DNA from: a virus
Length of the DNA stretch: 30,337 bases
IMG/VR virus record: IMGVR_UViG_3300033145_000449
Coordinates: 1-30,337 of that record
Direction: 5' to 3' (one strand)
Shown: positions 20,439 through 29,095 of the stretch, piece by piece
How the letters are laid out: the number at the start of each line of letters is the position of its first letter
Position numbering within the stretch: the first letter of the stretch is position 1
Translations under genes and position numbers: made by a program
Notes under the pieces: generated by a model
Seen by the model: the letters and a program-made list of their open reading frames with translations, nothing else
The model's database searches: none
What the model was told of the DNA's origin: nothing

Positions 20439-20496
20439 AAATACTTATTTTGCAACTAAATAAATAGTAATATTTATTTTGCAGTTGAATAAATAA
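20424..20496 (+). repeat. 29-bp tandem hairpins repeating the holin-like gene tail
   Basis: Period 29 bp. Three stretches spell Q-L-N-K-stop: CAA CTA AAT AAG TAG (20424), CAA CTA AAT AAA TAG (20453), CAG TTG AAT AAA TAA (20482). All differences are silent or swap stop codons. The first two are followed by an inverted arm (AAATAAGT / ACTTATTT, then AAATAAAT / ATTTATTT), so the stems change together. The third stop is 3 bp before the next ATG. As 29 is not a multiple of three, each copy is in a different frame. Confidence 0.9.
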
Positions 20497-20499
20497 TTT

Positions 20500-21321
20500 A
20501 TGGAAGATGAAAGAATAGAACAACAGAAATATAATCCAAGGGATTCTATTTCCCAATTAGAACAAAAGGTAGAAGACCTTACTAACAAACTAAATGAACA
20601 GTCTAGGGAGTTTGAGGAGTTTAAAAAATTATATGAGTTACACCAACATAATGGATATGATGATACAACTAGATTAAGTGGGACATTAGAAATAAAAGAT
20701 GGTAATTTTATAAATTTAGGAAATACTTATAGAGCATCACTAAATCAGTGGGCAGGAACAGCATCAGAAGAGAATAAATTTATACTTGCAGTAGGAAATG
20801 ATGGAACTACTGGATTTAGTAAATCAACTTCTAATACACAATTTGAAATAATAAACCAACCAGGAACTAACGGAAGTACAAATCAATCATTTATACAAGC
20901 ATTTAGAAGTCCTGTATATGCTAACGAAGGAATAGCAATAACTTCTGGCTCAGCTACAGTAACAGATGGTTTCTTTACTTGGGATACTAATGAATTAGCA
21001 GGAGCTTATATAGCATTATTCGATACAGATGGTCACTTAAAAGAAACTTATACAATCTCATCTAATACAGCAAACGCTATAACAATGAGTAGTAATGCAA
21101 CATTTACAGATTCAGATGCCTCTTATACAGTATTTATGCCAGTTTATTTTGGCTCAGCAGCATTTCCTTTTAGAAGACTTTATACAAGTGAAGGAACTGG
21201 AGGTGGTATAAGAATAGGTCAAGGACCGACTGCTGGAGGACAAAACGGATTATTATATATGGATTCTTCGGGAGATTTATATTGGAGGAATACAGGAGGG
21301 TCAGCAGTTAAATTAAATTAA
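20500..21321 (+). CDS. Fibre or baseplate-type virion protein
   Basis: A 273-residue protein. An N-terminal coiled coil (about 17-45, SQLEQKVEDLTNKLNEQSRE) leads into LHQHNGYDDTTRLSG (about 46-60), a motif seen at the start of phage fibre knobs (H-x-H-N-x-x-D). The remainder is beta-rich with Gly/Thr/Ser repeats (FFTWDTNELAGAYIALFDTD) and a Gly-rich end (GQGPTAGGQNGLLYMDSSGD). It is probably trimeric and surface exposed. It follows the holin-like pair and precedes a large beta protein, so it may be part of a tail-tip or appendage set. Confidence 0.65.
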   Translation: MEDERIEQQKYNPRDSISQLEQKVEDLTNKLNEQSREFEEFKKLYELHQHNGYDDTTRLSGTLEIKDGNFINLGNTYRASLNQWAGTASEENKFILAVGNDGTTGFSKSTSNTQFEIINQPGTNGSTNQSFIQAFRSPVYANEGIAITSGSATVTDGFFTWDTNELAGAYIALFDTDGHLKETYTISSNTANAITMSSNATFTDSDASYTVFMPVYFGSAAFPFRRLYTSEGTGGGIRIGQGPTAGGQNGLLYMDSSGDLYWRNTGGSAVKLN

Positions 21322-21353
21322 AATTATGAATAAACCAATAACACAAGCATAAC

Positions 21354-22928
21354 ATGAAATTACAAATAGATTTATCAGGAAGAGCAGGATTAGCACCACA
21401 TTATTGGGGTGATTTAGACTATTTCGATTCCCCTTGGAGAAGGATATTAGGTTCTGACGGTCAGATGGCTCAAGGATACTTTAATCCGACAATGAGATAT
21501 GGGTATCTTGGTGCTGCCAGTAATACTTTCACTAATATAACAGCCGCCTCAGGACAACCTGCCAATAATTTTAGTTGCACTTCTTTATGTTCCACTAATG
21601 GTTATGCTTTATTTGGCGAGAAAGGACAAAAGATATATTATGGATATTGGAATGCTACAGATTTAACACTATCTTTAGACTTGGGAGCAGGTGCTATATT
21701 ACACGATATGCAAATATACCAAATAAATGGTGTTGAAAAGATGTTTTATTCTTACGAAGATGCTTCTGGTAATTTAGAGGTCGGATATGCTGGGTCTGAT
21801 AGATTGCTTACATCACCAAATAACGATTGGTTGACAACAGACGCCACTGGTAACTTTACAAGAACACTTACAAATAGGTCTTTTATGGAAGTCGCAGATG
21901 ATGGTTTTATGTATTTGTTTGCAGATGGTGCTGTTCACAAAATTGATGGTAGAGGGGTAACAGGATTACCAGGAACTATTACAGAAGATATTTTGAAGTT
22001 TGCAGACAATTGGCAAATTACAGATGCTATAAACTATAGAGGTAATATTTATATAGCTATTAGACAGGATACTAAAAACCAACTTGGTAGACTTTCACAG
22101 AACTTTGTAAATAGTCCCAATATCGGTATATTTGTTTGGGATAAAATTTCAACTGTAGTGAGCATGAGAGATTATATTAAGATTCCAGGAATACAAGAGA
22201 TAAGAAATATATATATTAGTCCGCAAGGTGATTTGAGAATAATGACAAGAACTACTAATAAATATTCACAAATAAGAAGTTTTACAGGTTCATCTTTCAA
22301 AGTTATACAAGACTTAGGTTATTATGCTTCCCCTTTCTATCCAGATGCTGTTACCACTTATGATTTATTAACTATTTGGTTGAGCAGAAGTGGAACAATT
22401 TATGCACACGGACAACTATCGGGTCAAGATAAAGAAGCATTGTATTTTTTAGGGCAAGCTATCCCTCTTACGGGTTATAATCGAATGAATACAGGTGCTA
22501 TAGTAAGTTCAAATATACCTAGTGAAAATATTGTATTTTCTTATCAAGATGATAGTGATGTTTATCAGATAAAGAGATTTAAACTTCGTAGTGGTACACA
22601 ACACAAAGGTAATGTATTTACATTAGTAAAGATGTTACCAACCATGTCTACTGTAAATTATATAGATATATACTGTTTACCACATGGTAGTGGAGCAGGA
22701 ACTGTTGCAACAATTAAGCCTTATTTTAATCAATCATCTACTGCTTGGGCTTCTAAAGCAATAACAGGAGCTGAAAGTGCGAGAGGATATTATAGAATAG
22801 ATGTAGATAAGCCTTATATAAATGCAGTTCAGTTAGAGATAGAATTTGCGGAAGTTGCAATAAGTAATAATAACTTTGCACCATCTTATGCTATCATAGA
22901 TTATACACCAACCAAAACAAAGGGATAG
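21354..22928 (+). CDS. Large beta-rich virion protein, possible beta-propeller
   Basis: A 524-residue protein. Repeated short strands with turn-like Gly/Asp (GFMYLFADGAVHKIDGRG, RGNIYIAIRQDTK, IYISPQGDLRIMTRT, TIWLSRSGTIYAHGQ) suggest about five to seven propeller blades. The N-terminus (SGRAGLAPHYWGDLDYFDSP) and C-terminus (ESARGYYRIDVDKPYINAVQ, SYAIIDYTPTKTKG) look like separate attachment domains. No enzyme motif is recognised. Position in the structural block suggests a tail hub or receptor-contact protein. A hairpin and a promoter follow. Confidence 0.65.
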   Translation: MKLQIDLSGRAGLAPHYWGDLDYFDSPWRRILGSDGQMAQGYFNPTMRYGYLGAASNTFTNITAASGQPANNFSCTSLCSTNGYALFGEKGQKIYYGYWNATDLTLSLDLGAGAILHDMQIYQINGVEKMFYSYEDASGNLEVGYAGSDRLLTSPNNDWLTTDATGNFTRTLTNRSFMEVADDGFMYLFADGAVHKIDGRGVTGLPGTITEDILKFADNWQITDAINYRGNIYIAIRQDTKNQLGRLSQNFVNSPNIGIFVWDKISTVVSMRDYIKIPGIQEIRNIYISPQGDLRIMTRTTNKYSQIRSFTGSSFKVIQDLGYYASPFYPDAVTTYDLLTIWLSRSGTIYAHGQLSGQDKEALYFLGQAIPLTGYNRMNTGAIVSSNIPSENIVFSYQDDSDVYQIKRFKLRSGTQHKGNVFTLVKMLPTMSTVNYIDIYCLPHGSGAGTVATIKPYFNQSSTAWASKAITGAESARGYYRIDVDKPYINAVQLEIEFAEVAISNNNFAPSYAIIDYTPTKTKG

Positions 22929-22933
22929 TATAT

Positions 22934-22961
22934 TTGATACTACAAATGTTTGAAGTATCAA
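22934..22961 (+). promoter_or_regulatory. Inverted repeat just upstream of a promoter
   Basis: TTGATACT (22934-22941) and AGTATCAA (22954-22961) form a perfect 8-bp inverted repeat with a 12-base gap, ending 4 bp before the -35 box at 22966. No T run follows. It may be an operator or an activator site, or a message end hairpin for the gene before. Confidence 0.5.
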
Positions 22962-22965
22962 CCAT

Positions 22966-22994
22966 TTGACTTTTACCATTTAATATGTTATATT
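22966..22994 (+). promoter_or_regulatory. Sigma70-like promoter before the adaptor gene
   Basis: TTGACT (22966-22971), 17 bp ending TGT, and TATATT (22989-22994). The predicted start near 23001 leaves about four bases before the ATG at 23005, another nearly leaderless message. Confidence 0.75.
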
Positions 22995-23004
22995 ATAAAC
23001 AATT

Positions 23005-24213
23005 ATGTCATTAACAACCGCAACAATTCAAACAATTACAAATTCTATTATAGGTGATGATAGCACTGACCGCATTTCTGCTGCCGAAAGACTGGAAGCA
23101 ATGTCAGAAGCTACAGTCTGGGTGCAAGAGGAATTAGGTAATGACCTACAAAACTATACACAAGAGATAGAGTATTTTGATACTGTAAATTATTATAAAG
23201 TAACTACTGATATTGCAGATTTGTTAGAAGGGGGCGATTTAAGGCGTTCTAAAGACGAACAGGATAAATCATTCACACACAAGTCTTCTCGTGAATTAGC
23301 GGAAGAAATAGGGCAAGGTTCAGGTGAATCTTCTTGGACTATTGAGAGAAGGGATACTGATACCTTTGTGGGTATAAATCACGGTTCTAAATATACTGCT
23401 AATATAATAGAGAATTGTGATTCTTTAACTAATAGTGGAACGTGGGCGGTAGATGCAACCAATTCTGATGCTAAAAATCTTACTTTAGATGAAGAAGAGT
23501 TTAAGACTGGCACGGGTTCATTTAACTTTGATTTAGATGTAAGTCAATCAGCAAATCACTATGCTACTATCCAAAATACGACAATGACGGCAGTAAATCT
23601 TACTGAATATGAAGATATTTCTTCTTGGTTATTTCAAGTTTATATTCCTGACTCTACTTATACTACTTCATTTACTCTTTACTGGGGAGATGACACTTCT
23701 AATTATTGGTCAGCTACAGCTACCACAGATATAGATGGTTCTGCTTGGGCGGACGGTTGGAATAGGGTTAAGATAAAATGGGAAGATGCCACAAAGACAG
23801 GGACTCCTGCGGTAGCAAGTATGAATTATGTTGGTATTAAAATGATTTACAACTCCTCACAGGGAGATGATACTGATTATAGAATAGATGATTTGATACT
23901 ATGTCGCCCAGAGAAACTTATATTTCATTATATAACTTGGAAACTTGGTGTAGATGATTCAGGTGACGATGTATTTGTTTTTGGAGCAACAACAGATGTC
24001 CCTTACTTTTCAGGTATGTATGACCAACTTAAATATCCAGTAGCACATAAAGCGGCATCTCTTTTATTCAGAGCATTAAGATTAAAGAATGAAGCCGATG
24101 AAGAAGAAGACGAAGCATATAAATCACTAAAGAAGATTAAAAGACTAATACCATCATCTAAAACCAAAGAAGTTAAAAGCTTTAAGATTTTAGGCAACAA
24201 TTTAAATAAATAA
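23005..24213 (+). CDS. Head-tail adaptor with inserted carbohydrate-binding-like domain
   Basis: A 402-residue protein. The N-terminal 110 residues are helical (ISAAERLEAMSEATVWVQEE, FTHKSSRELAEEIGQGSG), and the end is helical as well (PVAHKAASLLFRALRLKNEA, EDEAYKSLKKIK), the pattern of podovirus connectors that sit under the portal. Between, residues about 132-300 form a beta-sandwich-like unit (DSLTNSGTWAVDATNSDAKN, WLFQVYIPDSTYTTSFTLYW, WNRVKIKWEDATKTG, YRIDDLILCRPEKL) like carbohydrate-binding modules. Adaptors are usually shorter, so I read this as a domain insertion. Function of the insert is not shown. Confidence 0.65.
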   Translation: MSLTTATIQTITNSIIGDDSTDRISAAERLEAMSEATVWVQEELGNDLQNYTQEIEYFDTVNYYKVTTDIADLLEGGDLRRSKDEQDKSFTHKSSRELAEEIGQGSGESSWTIERRDTDTFVGINHGSKYTANIIENCDSLTNSGTWAVDATNSDAKNLTLDEEEFKTGTGSFNFDLDVSQSANHYATIQNTTMTAVNLTEYEDISSWLFQVYIPDSTYTTSFTLYWGDDTSNYWSATATTDIDGSAWADGWNRVKIKWEDATKTGTPAVASMNYVGIKMIYNSSQGDDTDYRIDDLILCRPEKLIFHYITWKLGVDDSGDDVFVFGATTDVPYFSGMYDQLKYPVAHKAASLLFRALRLKNEADEEEDEAYKSLKKIKRLIPSSKTKEVKSFKILGNNLNK

Positions 24214-24214
24214 T

Positions 24215-25417
24215 ATGGACAAAGATAAAATAGCACAAATGCAAGACACTCTTGCTGGAATGAAAACAAAAGCAGAAGGAGTAAAGTCTGGTTTAGTTGA
24301 TGTGGGTAAAACTACTTCTCACTCCACACAACAAAGTGTTTTAGATGTTTTAACTAAAAAAATGTTAGGTGATGGTGGGGCGGTTTCTTCTGCTGATACG
24401 GGTATTGACAAGTTTTTAAGAGAAACAAAGGCTTCTGCCGAGGCTTTAAGAGAATCCAGTGCATCAAGAATAGAGATGGAAGCCGAAGAACAAGCTGGTT
24501 TAATTAGCAAAGCAGGTGAACAAAGATTAACTTCTGCCCAAGAAAGGAGAGGTGCTATGGGTTTCAATCCCGCCGCACTTAAAGCAATTCAAGACAGCAC
24601 TAAACAACAACTTGCCGACCTAGATAAAAGAAAAGACCAAGCTCTTTTAGAGAACAATACAGCTTTGCACGACAAATATACTAACCTACAATTAAAGGCT
24701 TATGAGTTCCAACAAAAAGCAGAACAACAACAGTTTAGTAATATGTTGGGGATAGGAAGATTGGTGGCTGATATTGGTAAAGAAGAAAGAATGGAGAGTC
24801 AGTTTACACAAAATCTTAATTTACAAAAAGAACAATTAGAAAGAAATAAACAGAGTGATATGGCTGATATTTATTTGGAATATGGTTTAACTCCACAGGA
24901 GGGCGACACATTGGGAGACGTTGTTAAACGAGCACAACCCAAAGCGGATGCCAAAAGGAGAGCCGAATTAGCAAAATTACTTAAAAACACGGAGGAAACT
25001 GAAGTTGAAGTTAATTTAAGTTCTCGTATAGAAGAATTTATGACAGTTCCAGATGAGGATGGTAATGTAATGACGGCTTCTGAAGCAGCAGAAATGGCAG
25101 TTGCTTATATGGAAGGTCTCGGTTTGAAAGCAACAGTATCAGATTTAACACGTTTTCAAATACAAGCGGTAAATATACAAGCTCGTCTAGATGCTGAAGC
25201 GAAACAAAGAGAAGCCGAACAAAAATTAAAGGTTGCAGAAGTAGAAAAGAGTGCTACTTTCTGGGAAGATGTCGGTGGTTACTTTGATTCCCAAAAAGCC
25301 AAAGATAAAACAGGACAAACACAAAATTTTAGTGAATGGTTGTCTGAAGCATCCGAGATAAAAACTCCTGTTGATAGTGCGGCTAAATTCTTTAGTAATA
25401 TATTTTCAACAGAATAA
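24215..25417 (+). CDS. Internal virion protein, Ala/Gln-rich helical
   Basis: A 400-residue protein one base after the adaptor gene. Very rich in Ala, Gln, Lys and Glu with long helices (AGLISKAGEQRLTSAQERRG, NLQLKAYEFQQKAEQQQFSN, LDAEAKQREAEQKLKVAEVE) and few aromatics. No catalytic motif or signal peptide. In podoviruses such proteins are packed in the head and ejected with the DNA. The C-terminus becomes more hydrophobic (VDSAAKFFSNIFSTE). It precedes a very large protein with which it may form the ejection complex. Confidence 0.65.
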   Translation: MDKDKIAQMQDTLAGMKTKAEGVKSGLVDVGKTTSHSTQQSVLDVLTKKMLGDGGAVSSADTGIDKFLRETKASAEALRESSASRIEMEAEEQAGLISKAGEQRLTSAQERRGAMGFNPAALKAIQDSTKQQLADLDKRKDQALLENNTALHDKYTNLQLKAYEFQQKAEQQQFSNMLGIGRLVADIGKEERMESQFTQNLNLQKEQLERNKQSDMADIYLEYGLTPQEGDTLGDVVKRAQPKADAKRRAELAKLLKNTEETEVEVNLSSRIEEFMTVPDEDGNVMTASEAAEMAVAYMEGLGLKATVSDLTRFQIQAVNIQARLDAEAKQREAEQKLKVAEVEKSATFWEDVGGYFDSQKAKDKTGQTQNFSEWLSEASEIKTPVDSAAKFFSNIFSTE

Positions 25418-25420
25418 TCT

Positions 25421-28400
25421 ATGGATATAGAAAATCGTTTCAAAAGAATAGATACTATAAAAGAACAAATCAATAGAAGGATAGATACCAAATTAGGTTC
25501 TCGATTACAACGATTAGATAAAAGATTGGTGCAGATGGGAGTAAAAGAACCTGATTTAGACACTTCTTATGGTTTATATGACATTTCTGTAAAAAGTGGT
25601 CTTAAACCACAGGCTGATAAAATTCTTAAAGCCCACGCAGGAGAACACCCTAGAGAGTTCTGGTCTGGTGGATTTATTAGTGATACTTTTGATACCCTAA
25701 ATGCTTTGCAATATGGGGTTGTTGGTGTGCTTAAAGGTAAGAGTTTTAATGAGGGTGTTTTATCAAGAGAATCATTTACTGATAAAGATTCTTTAGGGCA
25801 GTATGGGTTGGCTGGTATTGTTGGAGGTTTGGCTTTAGATATTGCTTTTGACCCACTTACTTATGTAGCACCTTGGACTATTTTGAAAAAAGTGCCTGGT
25901 CTTACTAAAGGATTAAAGGCTACAAAAGAATGGACTTTTGGGAAGATGGCAACAGAGATGGTAAGCGAGGGAAAAACTTACCAAAAATTAACTGGGGGGA
26001 CTAAAATTGGTAGACATTTAGCCGAGAAGTTTAAGTATGCTTTTGGTCAAGACCCTGTTTATAAGGCAATGGCAAAACAGAAAGATATAAGTGTGGGTAT
26101 CGCTACTAATAAAGTAATTAAAATGGGGCAAAGTTTGCATAAAGTTCCAAATGAGGAACTTGTTAAGAAAGTTATTACAAAAGATGAATTTGGTGCATTT
26201 ATAAGAAAACCAATTAAACAATTACAAGAAGAATTATCTCCTGAAGATTTCAAACAAGTTGGTGAATCAATGTCTTTTTTTGATACAGAATTAAAGAAAG
26301 TAGGGCGAGAGATGGTTGATTTGGGTTTGTTAGATAAGAGAACTTTTGAGAAAAACTTTGATTCATTTCTATCACAATATTATATGCACTATGACGAGGT
26401 TGGAAGTAAAATTATGGCTTCTACCAAAGCGGGTATTAAAGGTGGGCGGAAAAGATTGTCCCACGAAGAAGTTATTAAAAATTATGTATCTCATTTAGGA
26501 GATGAAGCAAAGAAATTACACCCTGAATTATATGATAAAATGGGTAAGTTGTCTATTAAGAAACTTGAAGAAACCAATCCAGAGAAATTTGCTGAATTAG
26601 CTAAGAAAGGTAGAGAAGCAATGCAAGAAGTTTTGGGTGGTATTGAAAGTCCTGCTTATCTTTTAACAAAGACTTTGACCAAAATGATATATGATGTGGA
26701 AAATGCTAAATTTTTTCAGAAAATTAATAAATCTTACGGTTCAGATATTGCACAAGAAGGATTAAAACAATTACCAAAGGGCAATAGACTTGATATAAAC
26801 AAAGCTAAAAGGATAGAAGTTGGTGCAGGGATTAAGGATATAAATAAAACTATTGGTAAAGAAATAAAGAATTTACAAAATACATTTAAAGGTGATAAGA
26901 AGATACTTAAACAAATAGATAGTTTAGACAAAGATGTTCTTAAGATGTCAGACGATTTAACTGATGATTTGGGTAGATTTATTTCAGATATAAAACATCC
27001 TATTAAAGGGGTTTCTATTACTGCACGCAAACTTGGTATAATTCCTGAAAGACTTAATAATATCGCAAACCAAATAAAGAAATTCACAGATTATGATACT
27101 ATGCTTAAATCAAAATCTGGTATTGCTTTGGAGAAGTTAGAAATGGGTGGAGATTTGCAACGACATGGTTATAAATCTATGAGAGAATTTTTTGATAATG
27201 TTAAGAAACCATTTAAGAAAGGAAAAGAAGAATTGATAGATGATGCAACTAAGATAAGAGGAGAACAATTAGTTAAATTACAATCCAAAGTAGAAAAAAC
27301 TAGAGATAAATTATCTAAAATTAAGGATATTGATAAGAAATCTTTAGACAATTCGTTTATTCATTTAGAAAAGAAAATAAATGATTTAAGATTTTATAAG
27401 GAAGATTTGGTAGAAGATTTGGGGAAACTTCGTTTAGGTAATCTTGCTGGTAAATATGTGCCAGAGAGTATTTATAATGACTTAACAGAAATGGGTAAAA
27501 TAACTGACCCTAATTTTGGTCAGAAGTTAATGGCAAAATTTAAGTATGGTCATGTTATTCTTAATCCTGCCACACAAATAAGAAATATAGTATCGAATAG
27601 GCTACTTAACTGGTGGAAATTAGGTATCGGTCCTTGGAGAGTTGATATAGACTTAAAGGTTATTAAAGCGATGAAAGAGGGTGTGGGAAATAAATATATT
27701 AAACTTGCAACAAAAGAGGGTTGGGGAATAGACACCATGGTATCTCAAGAAATTAGAAACTTTGCCGACCCACTTCAAAGATTAAGTTGGGGTAAAGGTG
27801 GATTAAATACAGGAAAAAAGATTCTAAATAAGTTTGCTGATTTATATCAAGGTTCAGAAAACTATGCTAAATTATCTGCTTTTATATATAAAGTAGATAA
27901 AGGTATTAGTCCCGCAGAAGCATGGAAATTCGCAGAAAGTGCTACCTTTAATTATTCAGAAGTAACACCCTTTATAAGACAATTAAGAACTTCTGCTTTT
28001 GGTTTCCCATTTATTACTTTTACAACTAAAGCGACACCGATTGCTATTGAAACTGCATTCAAAGCACCACATAGAATATCTGCTATTGGTAAAGTAAAAA
28101 ATACTATTGAAAATCAAGCTGATATAAAAATAACAAAAAGAGAACGTGCGGCGGAAGCTCCTTGGATTAAGGATGGTTTTTATATTAAATTACCACACAA
28201 GGATTCTGACGGCAGGTCTATGTATTTTGATTTAACTTATATACTTCCTTTTGGAGATTTGATGTCGGGTGAATTTTTCCAAAGAAGCGTTGTTAAGCAA
28301 ACAGGAACGGTTGAGCCTTGGTTTTTAGGAGTTGCGGGAAAAAGTCCGTTCATCAATGCTGTAAAAGAACTATCAAGAAATCAAGACTTCTCTGGAAGAA

Positions 28401-28747
28401 GAATATGGAAAGACTCAGATTCTACTGCTGGGGTGGGTGCAAATATAATGAGATATTTAACAAAGGTGATGATGCCTCCTGTAATTGCTGACCAAATACC
28501 TGGTGGTTTTAATGATAAAGGTGTCCAAGCAGAAGCTGGTTTTAAGCGAGCCATTGGTGAAAAAGAAGGGACACAACAAAGAAATCTAATGCAAGAAATG
28601 TTAAAACATGTAGGGGTTAAAATTCAACCTATAGATGTTGGGATAGCAGAATCAATGCAAGATTGGAATATAAAAAAAGGATTAAGAACGATGTTAAAAG
28701 ACAATACTGTGGTTAAAGATTTCTCTTCTACTTATATTCCTAAATAA
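25421..28747 (+). CDS. Very large internal (ejection) virion protein, LPD38-like end
   Basis: An 1108-residue protein closing the structural block. A charged N-terminus is followed by a Gly-rich hydrophobic stretch (about 128-155, GLAGIVGGLALDIAFDPLTY) that may insert into membrane, then long helical segments (DKRTFEKNFDSFLSQYYMHY, KNLQNTFKGDKKILKQIDSL). From about residue 711 the pattern ILNPATQIRNIVSNRLLNWW, later YSEVTPFIRQLRTSAFGFPF, resembles the large polyvalent protein-associated domain LPD38 of phage ejection proteins. I see no transglycosylase or lytic motif. It likely forms a channel or conduit after DNA entry. Confidence 0.7.
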   Translation: MDIENRFKRIDTIKEQINRRIDTKLGSRLQRLDKRLVQMGVKEPDLDTSYGLYDISVKSGLKPQADKILKAHAGEHPREFWSGGFISDTFDTLNALQYGVVGVLKGKSFNEGVLSRESFTDKDSLGQYGLAGIVGGLALDIAFDPLTYVAPWTILKKVPGLTKGLKATKEWTFGKMATEMVSEGKTYQKLTGGTKIGRHLAEKFKYAFGQDPVYKAMAKQKDISVGIATNKVIKMGQSLHKVPNEELVKKVITKDEFGAFIRKPIKQLQEELSPEDFKQVGESMSFFDTELKKVGREMVDLGLLDKRTFEKNFDSFLSQYYMHYDEVGSKIMASTKAGIKGGRKRLSHEEVIKNYVSHLGDEAKKLHPELYDKMGKLSIKKLEETNPEKFAELAKKGREAMQEVLGGIESPAYLLTKTLTKMIYDVENAKFFQKINKSYGSDIAQEGLKQLPKGNRLDINKAKRIEVGAGIKDINKTIGKEIKNLQNTFKGDKKILKQIDSLDKDVLKMSDDLTDDLGRFISDIKHPIKGVSITARKLGIIPERLNNIANQIKKFTDYDTMLKSKSGIALEKLEMGGDLQRHGYKSMREFFDNVKKPFKKGKEELIDDATKIRGEQLVKLQSKVEKTRDKLSKIKDIDKKSLDNSFIHLEKKINDLRFYKEDLVEDLGKLRLGNLAGKYVPESIYNDLTEMGKITDPNFGQKLMAKFKYGHVILNPATQIRNIVSNRLLNWWKLGIGPWRVDIDLKVIKAMKEGVGNKYIKLATKEGWGIDTMVSQEIRNFADPLQRLSWGKGGLNTGKKILNKFADLYQGSENYAKLSAFIYKVDKGISPAEAWKFAESATFNYSEVTPFIRQLRTSAFGFPFITFTTKATPIAIETAFKAPHRISAIGKVKNTIENQADIKITKRERAAEAPWIKDGFYIKLPHKDSDGRSMYFDLTYILPFGDLMSGEFFQRSVVKQTGTVEPWFLGVAGKSPFINAVKELSRNQDFSGRRIWKDSDSTAGVGANIMRYLTKVMMPPVIADQIPGGFNDKGVQAEAGFKRAIGEKEGTQQRNLMQEMLKHVGVKIQPIDVGIAESMQDWNIKKGLRTMLKDNTVVKDFSSTYIPK

Positions 28748-28750
28748 TCT

Positions 28751-28796
28751 AAAACAGTTATGTTTTATAACTCAAAACAGTTATATTTTATAACCT
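28751..28796 (+). repeat. 23-bp tandem hairpins after the late operon
   Basis: AAAACAGTTAT-x-TTTTATAAC occurs twice in a row (28751-28773, 28774-28796), differing mainly at one loop base. Each holds a 5-bp stem GTTAT / ATAAC. Unlike the other arrays they do not repeat the upstream gene's final codons. They lie between the last late gene and its terminator. Confidence 0.75.
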
Positions 28797-28802
28797 AAAA
28801 TA

Positions 28803-28879
28803 GCCCCAGCACGGGACTATTGTTGGAAAGAGGATGCACCCTACCAGTTAGGGTGTTTTTTTCATTCTGGGGCATTTTT
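28803..28879 (+). terminator. Double terminator closing the late operon
   Basis: An inner hairpin CACCCTA (28837-28843) / TAGGGTG (28849-28855) is followed by T7. An outer pair GCCCCAG (28803-28809) / CTGGGGC (28867-28873) encloses it and is followed by ATTTTT. Two successive stops on the plus strand are therefore possible, after roughly 22 kb of rightward genes. Confidence 0.85.
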
Positions 28880-28960
28880 GATTTCAGATGAGCCTTATTT
28901 AGAGCCATATATTAGGGGGGCTACTTTTCTCTATTTTATTTCCTCCCTCCGTTTTTCTCC

Positions 28961-29092
28961 TTATTTCTCCCTGTGGGCGATTAACTGTGCCACCCTCTTT
29001 TTACAGGCTTTAAGAGTTAGATATAGTTTGGGTAATAGTCGCCCCGATTCTAGGCGAATTTGAAATCCATATTTTTTCTTGATACAAGTCAT
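28961..29092 (-). CDS. Basic 43-residue protein coupled to the HNH gene
   Basis: A short minus-strand frame, ATG at 29092, stop at 28961-28963, lying 3 bp after the HNH stop. It reads MTCIKKKYGFQIRLESG, then RLLPKLYLTLKACKKR, then VAQLIAHREK: strongly basic with an amphipathic helical end. It is too short for a known nuclease and is not recognised. Its tight coupling to the homing gene suggests a co-expressed accessory such as a DNA-binding or inhibitor peptide; this is only inference. Confidence 0.45.
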   Translation of the reverse strand: MTCIKKKYGFQIRLESGRLLPKLYLTLKACKKRVAQLIAHREK

Positions 29093-29095
29093 TTT

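Noticed and set aside
26734-27087. Leftward 117-residue frame
   Set aside because: Antisense of the large internal virion protein, hydrophobic Ser/Leu/Ile-rich as expected of a shadow.
6183-28747. Alternative genetic code
   Set aside because: All three stops are used as genuine ends of genes (TGA at 7169-7171 and 18520-18522, TAG and TAA elsewhere) and virion genes have normal lengths under the standard code.
28878-29063. Rightward 61-residue frame after the late terminator
   Set aside because: It lies beyond a double terminator and is largely antisense to the 43-residue leftward protein; composition is not protein-like.
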